Origin: Ferrovibrio sp.
Lineage (GTDB): Bacteria; Pseudomonadota; Alphaproteobacteria; Ferrovibrionales; Ferrovibrionaceae
Reading direction: 5' to 3'
Assembly (NCBI RefSeq): GCF_002796975.1
Contig: NZ_PEKV01000007.1
Location: 76,615 to 140,614, forward strand
DNA length: 64,000 bases
A program made the position numbers and the translations under genes. Under the pieces are notes generated by a model. The model ran no database searches and was not told the DNA's origin. It saw nothing but the letters and a program-made list of their open reading frames with translations. The stretch's first letter is position 1. Each line of letters opens with the position of its first letter. This document shows, in pieces, positions 60,498 to 64,000 of this stretch.

Positions 60498-60522
60498 TCT
60501 TCTACAGTCTTCTTGTTACGGG

Positions 60523-61980
60523 TTACGCCGTTTCGGCGAGCAGGGTGAGCTGGCGCGGGCCGCGGGTGCCGCGGTTGACTTCGTCGGTCAGGCCGATCGG
60601 ATAATCGCCCGAGAAACAGGCGTCGCAGAAAGCGGGCTTCAGCGGATCGCGCGCCGGCTTGCCCATGGCGCGATACAGGCCCTCCATATTCAGGAAGGCA
60701 AGGCTGTCGGCCTTGATGAACTTGGTCATCTCTTCAATCGAGTGGGTCGCCGCCAGCAGCTTGCCGCGTTCCGGCGTATCGACGCCGTAGAAGCAGCTAT
60801 GCGTGGTCGGCGGCGATGCGATGCGCATATGCACTTCCTTGGCGCCAGCATCGCGCACCATCTCGACGATCTTGGTCGAGGTCGTACCACGCACGATGGA
60901 GTCATCCACCAGGATCACCCGCTTGCCTTCGATATAGGCGCGATTGGCGTTGTGCTTCAGCTTCACGCCCAGATGGCGGATCTGGTCGGTCGGCTCGATG
61001 AAGGTGCGGCCGACATAATGATTGCGGATGATACCAAGCTCGAACGGGATCTTGCTTTCGGCCGCATAGCCGATGGCGGCCGGCACGCCGGAATCGGGCA
61101 CCGGGATCACCACATCGGCATCGACGGCACTGGCGCGGGCCAGTTCGGCGCCGATGCGCTTGCGCGATTCATAGACGCTGAGGCCTTCCATCTGCGAGTC
61201 CGGCCGGGCGAAGTAGATGTATTCGAAGATGCAGAAGCGGCGCTGCACTGGCGGGAAGGGGTGGTGACTGTGGATGCCCTCGGCATCGATCACGATCAGC
61301 TCACCCGGCTCCACGTCGCGCACGAAGTCGGCGCCCATGATGTCGAGCGCGCAGGTCTCGGACGCCAGGATCGGCGCGCCCTTGAGGTTGCCCAGCACCA
61401 GCGGACGTACGCCCCAGGGATCGCGCACGCCGATCAGCTTCTTCGGCGTCAGCGCCACCAGCGCATAGGCACCTTCGATCTGCTTCAGCGCGTCGACGAT
61501 GCGGTCGACCACGCTGGTCTTGCGGCTCAGCGCCACCAGATGGGTGATCACTTCGGTGTCCATGGTGGACTGGAAGATGCTGCCCTTGGCCACGAGGTCG
61601 TCGCGGATCATGCGCGCGTTGGTCAGGTTGCCGTTATGGGCCAGCGCAATGCCGCCCAGTTCGAGATCGGCATAGATCGGTTGCACGTTGCGCAGCAGCG
61701 TGCCGCCCGAGGTGGAATAGCGCACATGGCCGATGGCGCGGTCGCCCGGCAGTTCGCGGATCACCTTCTCGGAGGAGAAGTTCGGGGCGACATGGCCCAG
61801 CGCACGGTGACTGTTAAAGCGGCCTTCGTTATAGGCGACGATGCCCGCCGCCTCCTGGCCGCGATGCTGAAGCGCGTGCAGGCCCAGCACCGTGTTGGCA
61901 GCGGCGTCGGACGTACCGAAGATGCCGAAGATGCCGCATTCTTCATGCAGCTTGTCGTCGTCGAAGGGGTTCGTTTGCAT
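60523..61980 (-). CDS. purF: Amidophosphoribosyltransferase (purine biosynthesis step 1)
   Basis: 485-residue PurF. The propeptide MQTNPFDDDKLHEE precedes the N-terminal nucleophile Cys15 (CGIFGIFG), and the glutaminase domain has LQHRGQEAAGIV and HNGNLTNA. The phosphoribosyltransferase domain has the PRPP loop RVILVDDSIVRGTTS. The start at 61980 lies 9 bases after GGAG; an ATG at 61995 would use that site as codons. Late Cys in FCDACFSGDYP suits the iron-sulfur cluster type. It converts PRPP and glutamine to phosphoribosylamine. It lies in the radA-cvpA-purF order, a conserved alphaproteobacterial block. Confidence 0.97.
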   Translation of the reverse strand: MQTNPFDDDKLHEECGIFGIFGTSDAAANTVLGLHALQHRGQEAAGIVAYNEGRFNSHRALGHVAPNFSSEKVIRELPGDRAIGHVRYSTSGGTLLRNVQPIYADLELGGIALAHNGNLTNARMIRDDLVAKGSIFQSTMDTEVITHLVALSRKTSVVDRIVDALKQIEGAYALVALTPKKLIGVRDPWGVRPLVLGNLKGAPILASETCALDIMGADFVRDVEPGELIVIDAEGIHSHHPFPPVQRRFCIFEYIYFARPDSQMEGLSVYESRKRIGAELARASAVDADVVIPVPDSGVPAAIGYAAESKIPFELGIIRNHYVGRTFIEPTDQIRHLGVKLKHNANRAYIEGKRVILVDDSIVRGTTSTKIVEMVRDAGAKEVHMRIASPPTTHSCFYGVDTPERGKLLAATHSIEEMTKFIKADSLAFLNMEGLYRAMGKPARDPLKPAFCDACFSGDYPIGLTDEVNRGTRGPRQLTLLAETA

Positions 61981-62026
61981 TTCTAACGGCTCCATCGTCC
62001 GACGAGCGAAACCGGCTCGTGGCGGC

Positions 62027-62683
62027 TCAAGGTTTGTCCTGCTTCTGGATCAGACTCTCGATGCCCTGGCGTTCCTCGGTCTTATACCCGGTTTGGGCGC
62101 GCGAGTCAGCGCCGCCCCCCGGATTTGTATGGGCTGGAATGGGAGTGGATTGCGGCCCAACCGCCCTTTTCGGGGGTACCCGAGTCGGGTCAATTTGCCG
62201 CAGGATCATCTCGGCACCCCATTCATACCCCATCACCGCCAGCGGGCGGGTGCGGGCTTCGGCCAGCCAGGTCGGCTGGGTCTGCACCGGAATCAGCCTG
62301 TCCACGATCCACCAAGCCACCACAATGATCAGCGCACCCCGGGCCAGACCGAACAGGAAGCCCAGTGAGCGGTCGACGGCAGAAATCGCCGAAGCCCGTC
62401 GAACCTGTTCGGAAATCCAGTGAGTCAGGATCGAACACAGAATCAGGGTCGGCAGGAAGAGGGCGATGCCGGCCGCGATATCGGCGAAAATCCGTGACTC
62501 GATATAGGTACGCGCAATGTCGCGGGCAAGGGGGAAGAAGAAGTAGGTAACGGCCAGCGCGGCCACCCAGCCGACGATGGACAGCACTTCCTTCACAAAG
62601 CCCCGGAACAGCGCCAGCAAAGCTGACAGCAGCAGGATGACGATGACGATCAGGTCGACGATATTGATTGGCAGGGACGACAC
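62027..62683 (-). CDS. cvpA: CvpA family inner-membrane protein
   Basis: 218-residue protein. It opens with a GTG start (62683) and four helices with the CvpA pattern NIVDLIVIVILLLSALLALFRGFVKEVLSIVGWVAA and SAISAVDRSLGFLFGLARGALII. The C-terminal third is a soluble, Pro/Gly-rich tail. CvpA is linked to purF in many proteobacteria and is needed for colicin V export and envelope stress tolerance in E. coli. It lies 3 bp after radA and 46 bp before purF. Confidence 0.93.
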   Translation of the reverse strand: MSSLPINIVDLIVIVILLLSALLALFRGFVKEVLSIVGWVAALAVTYFFFPLARDIARTYIESRIFADIAAGIALFLPTLILCSILTHWISEQVRRASAISAVDRSLGFLFGLARGALIIVVAWWIVDRLIPVQTQPTWLAEARTRPLAVMGYEWGAEMILRQIDPTRVPPKRAVGPQSTPIPAHTNPGGGADSRAQTGYKTEERQGIESLIQKQDKP

Positions 62684-62686
62684 GGC

Positions 62687-64000
62687 TCAGTCCTCCTCAC
62701 CGGTCCAGTTCGCACCGCCACGGCCGGCATTGGCGCGCTTGGCGGCAGCCCGGGCAGCGGGGAAGAGTTCGACCAGTTCGTTCAGCCGCATCAACTCGCT
62801 CGTTCCGATATCCTTGACCTTAGATTTTGCGCCAGCCGGCATGACAGCGTGGGTGAAACCGAGCTTGGCCGCTTCCTTCAGCCGCGAGTCCGACTGGCTG
62901 ACCGGGCGGACTTCGCCGGCCAGGCTTGCCTCGCCGAAGAAAACCGTACGTTCCGGTGCCGGCGTATCGGCCAGAGCCGACAATAGCGCAGCAGCGACGG
63001 CCAGATCGGCGGCCGGCTCCACGACCCGCAGTCCGCCGGCCACGTTGAGATAGACGTCGCAGCCCGAGTAACGCAAGCCGCATCTTGCATCCAGTACCGC
63101 CAGCACCATGGCCAACCGGCCGGAATCCCAGCCGACGACGGTGCGGCGCGGTGTCGCAAGCGGCGAAGGGGCGACCAGCGCCTGGATTTCCACCAATAAG
63201 GGCCGCGTACCTTCCATACCCGCGAAGATGGCAGAACCGGCGACGGGGTCGGCCTTGCCGGCTTCCGAGCGGCCGAGGAACAGGGCCGAGGGATTGGCCA
63301 CTTCGGCCAGGCCGCCATCGGTCATGCTGAATACGCCGATTTCGTCGGTGGCGCCGAAGCGGTTTTTCACCGCGCGCAGGATGCGGAACTGATGGCCGCG
63401 CTCGCCCTCGAAATACAGCACGGTGTCGACCATATGCTCGACCACGCGGGGGCCGGCGATCTGGCCGTCCTTGGTGACATGGCCCACGAGGAACACGGCG
63501 GCATTCGACTGTTTGGCGACGCGGACCAGTTCATGGGCGCAGGCGCGCACCTGGTTCACCGTGCCGGGCGCGCTTTCGATATTGTCGGCGAAGATCGTCT
63601 GGATCGAGTCAATCACGATCACGGCAGGGCCACCCTTGGCCTGGCTCATCGCCTGATCGATGCCGGCGAGGATGTCGCGCAGGCTGTTGGCCGCTGACAG
63701 CATCACCGGCGCATCGGCCAGACCCAGACGCTGCGCGCGCAGGCCGATCTGTGCCACGGCCTCTTCGCCCGACACATACAGCGCTGTCGTGCCCTTGCGG
63801 GCGAGCGAGGCGACAGCCTGCAGCAGAATGGTGGATTTGCCGATGCCGGGATCGCCGCCGATCAGGATGGCGGAGCCGGGCACCAGGCCGCCACCCAGCA
63901 CGCGGTCGAATTCATTGATGCCGCTGATGGTGCGTACCACCTTGTCGGGCTGTGTGCTCAGACTGGCGAAGCCGATCGCCTTGCCCTTGCCGGCGGAAAG
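62687..64000 (-). CDS. radA: DNA repair protein RadA (5' end missing)
   Basis: The gene runs off the right edge, so the N-terminal zinc-finger is outside the window; about 437 residues are seen. The RecA-like ATPase core has Walker A GGDPGIGKST, the RadA-specific KNRFGATDEIG, and the C-terminal Lon-like domain with VEIQALVAPSPLATPRRT and VNVAGGLRVVEPAADLAVAAALLSA. It branches recombination intermediates. It starts upstream of 64000 and heads the radA-cvpA-purF block. An internal Met near 63940 should not be taken as the start because family sequence continues before it. Confidence 0.96.
   Translation of the reverse strand, partial: LSAGKGKAIGFASLSTQPDKVVRTISGINEFDRVLGGGLVPGSAILIGGDPGIGKSTILLQAVASLARKGTTALYVSGEEAVAQIGLRAQRLGLADAPVMLSAANSLRDILAGIDQAMSQAKGGPAVIVIDSIQTIFADNIESAPGTVNQVRACAHELVRVAKQSNAAVFLVGHVTKDGQIAGPRVVEHMVDTVLYFEGERGHQFRILRAVKNRFGATDEIGVFSMTDGGLAEVANPSALFLGRSEAGKADPVAGSAIFAGMEGTRPLLVEIQALVAPSPLATPRRTVVGWDSGRLAMVLAVLDARCGLRYSGCDVYLNVAGGLRVVEPAADLAVAAALLSALADTPAPERTVFFGEASLAGEVRPVSQSDSRLKEAAKLGFTHAVMPAGAKSKVKDIGTSELMRLNELVELFPAARAAAKRANAGRGGANWTGEED

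Noticed and set aside
60430-61986. 518-codon open frame on the plus strand, antisense to purF
   Set aside because: Low-complexity shadow of purF, which has unambiguous motifs.
61981-61995. ATG at 61995 as purF start
   Set aside because: The GGAG ribosome site for 61980 would become coding, and the upstream context of 61995 is weak.

Overview
This GC-rich window reads as chromosome of an alphaproteobacterium, most likely a Rhodospirillales-type organism. The grounds are the conserved block radA-cvpA-purF followed by a short-chain dehydrogenase, a candidate suhB/mmgR-like small RNA, an alphaproteobacterial style of flagellar hook genes, and a high density of ABC importers with oxidative catabolic enzymes. 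No rRNA, tRNA, CRISPR array, transposase or prophage gene was seen. Both edges cut a gene: a DppB-type permease at the left and radA at the right.

Layout. (1) 1-7097, plus strand: a peptide/oligosaccharide-type ABC importer (permeases, two ATPases, binding protein) followed by fucU, an L-fucose-dehydrogenase-like aldo/keto reductase and an L-fuconolactonase-like amidohydrolase. (2) 7158-12647, minus strand: a second, paralogous family-5 importer, divergent from an alpha/beta hydrolase and a MarR regulator. (3) 14365-14893: a gene-poor stretch with a perfect 15-bp inverted repeat. (4) 14894-24360: a divergent locus with a 2-aminoethylphosphonate-type importer and a DeoR regulator on one side, and an inositol-monophosphatase-like enzyme, a glutamine-synthetase-like ligase, an aldehyde dehydrogenase and an iron alcohol dehydrogenase on the other. 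It looks like a gamma-glutamylation route for an amino alcohol and is the best candidate for an uncharacterised pathway. (5) 24570-27315: a UxaA-type sugar-acid dehydratase with a XylX-like 2-keto-3-deoxy-acid dehydratase, behind a palindromic operator. (6) 27480-30971: small orphan proteins, a YciI/nitroreductase pair and a GntR regulator. (7) 31066-37491: two-domain extradiol dioxygenase, FAH-family hydrolase and a branched-chain-amino-acid-type ABC importer with a LivM-LivG fusion, a compact aromatic-uptake and ring-cleavage operon.

(8) 37513-44847: a 20/21-bp tandem repeat, then FkbM methyltransferase, glycosyltransferase, a CBS-DegT fusion aminotransferase, a flavoprotein, an aldo/keto reductase and a PAP2 phosphatase. 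(9) 45087-51839: flagellar flgD, an OmpR-type response regulator, a short hook-like protein, flgE, flgK and flgL; the two hook genes diverge from two good sigma-54 promoters. (10) 51826-53414: a type III polyketide synthase coupled to an isoprenylcysteine-methyltransferase-like enzyme, probably making methylated phenolic lipids. (11) 53511-58915: Old Yellow Enzyme, a pair of membrane coiled-coil proteins, a candidate small RNA with a perfect CRP-type site, flavocytochrome c sulfide dehydrogenase subunits and a DMT exporter. (12) 59018-64000: MhpD-like hydratase, SDR, purF, cvpA and radA.

All functional assignments come from reading motifs and recalled family resemblance. No database search was run.
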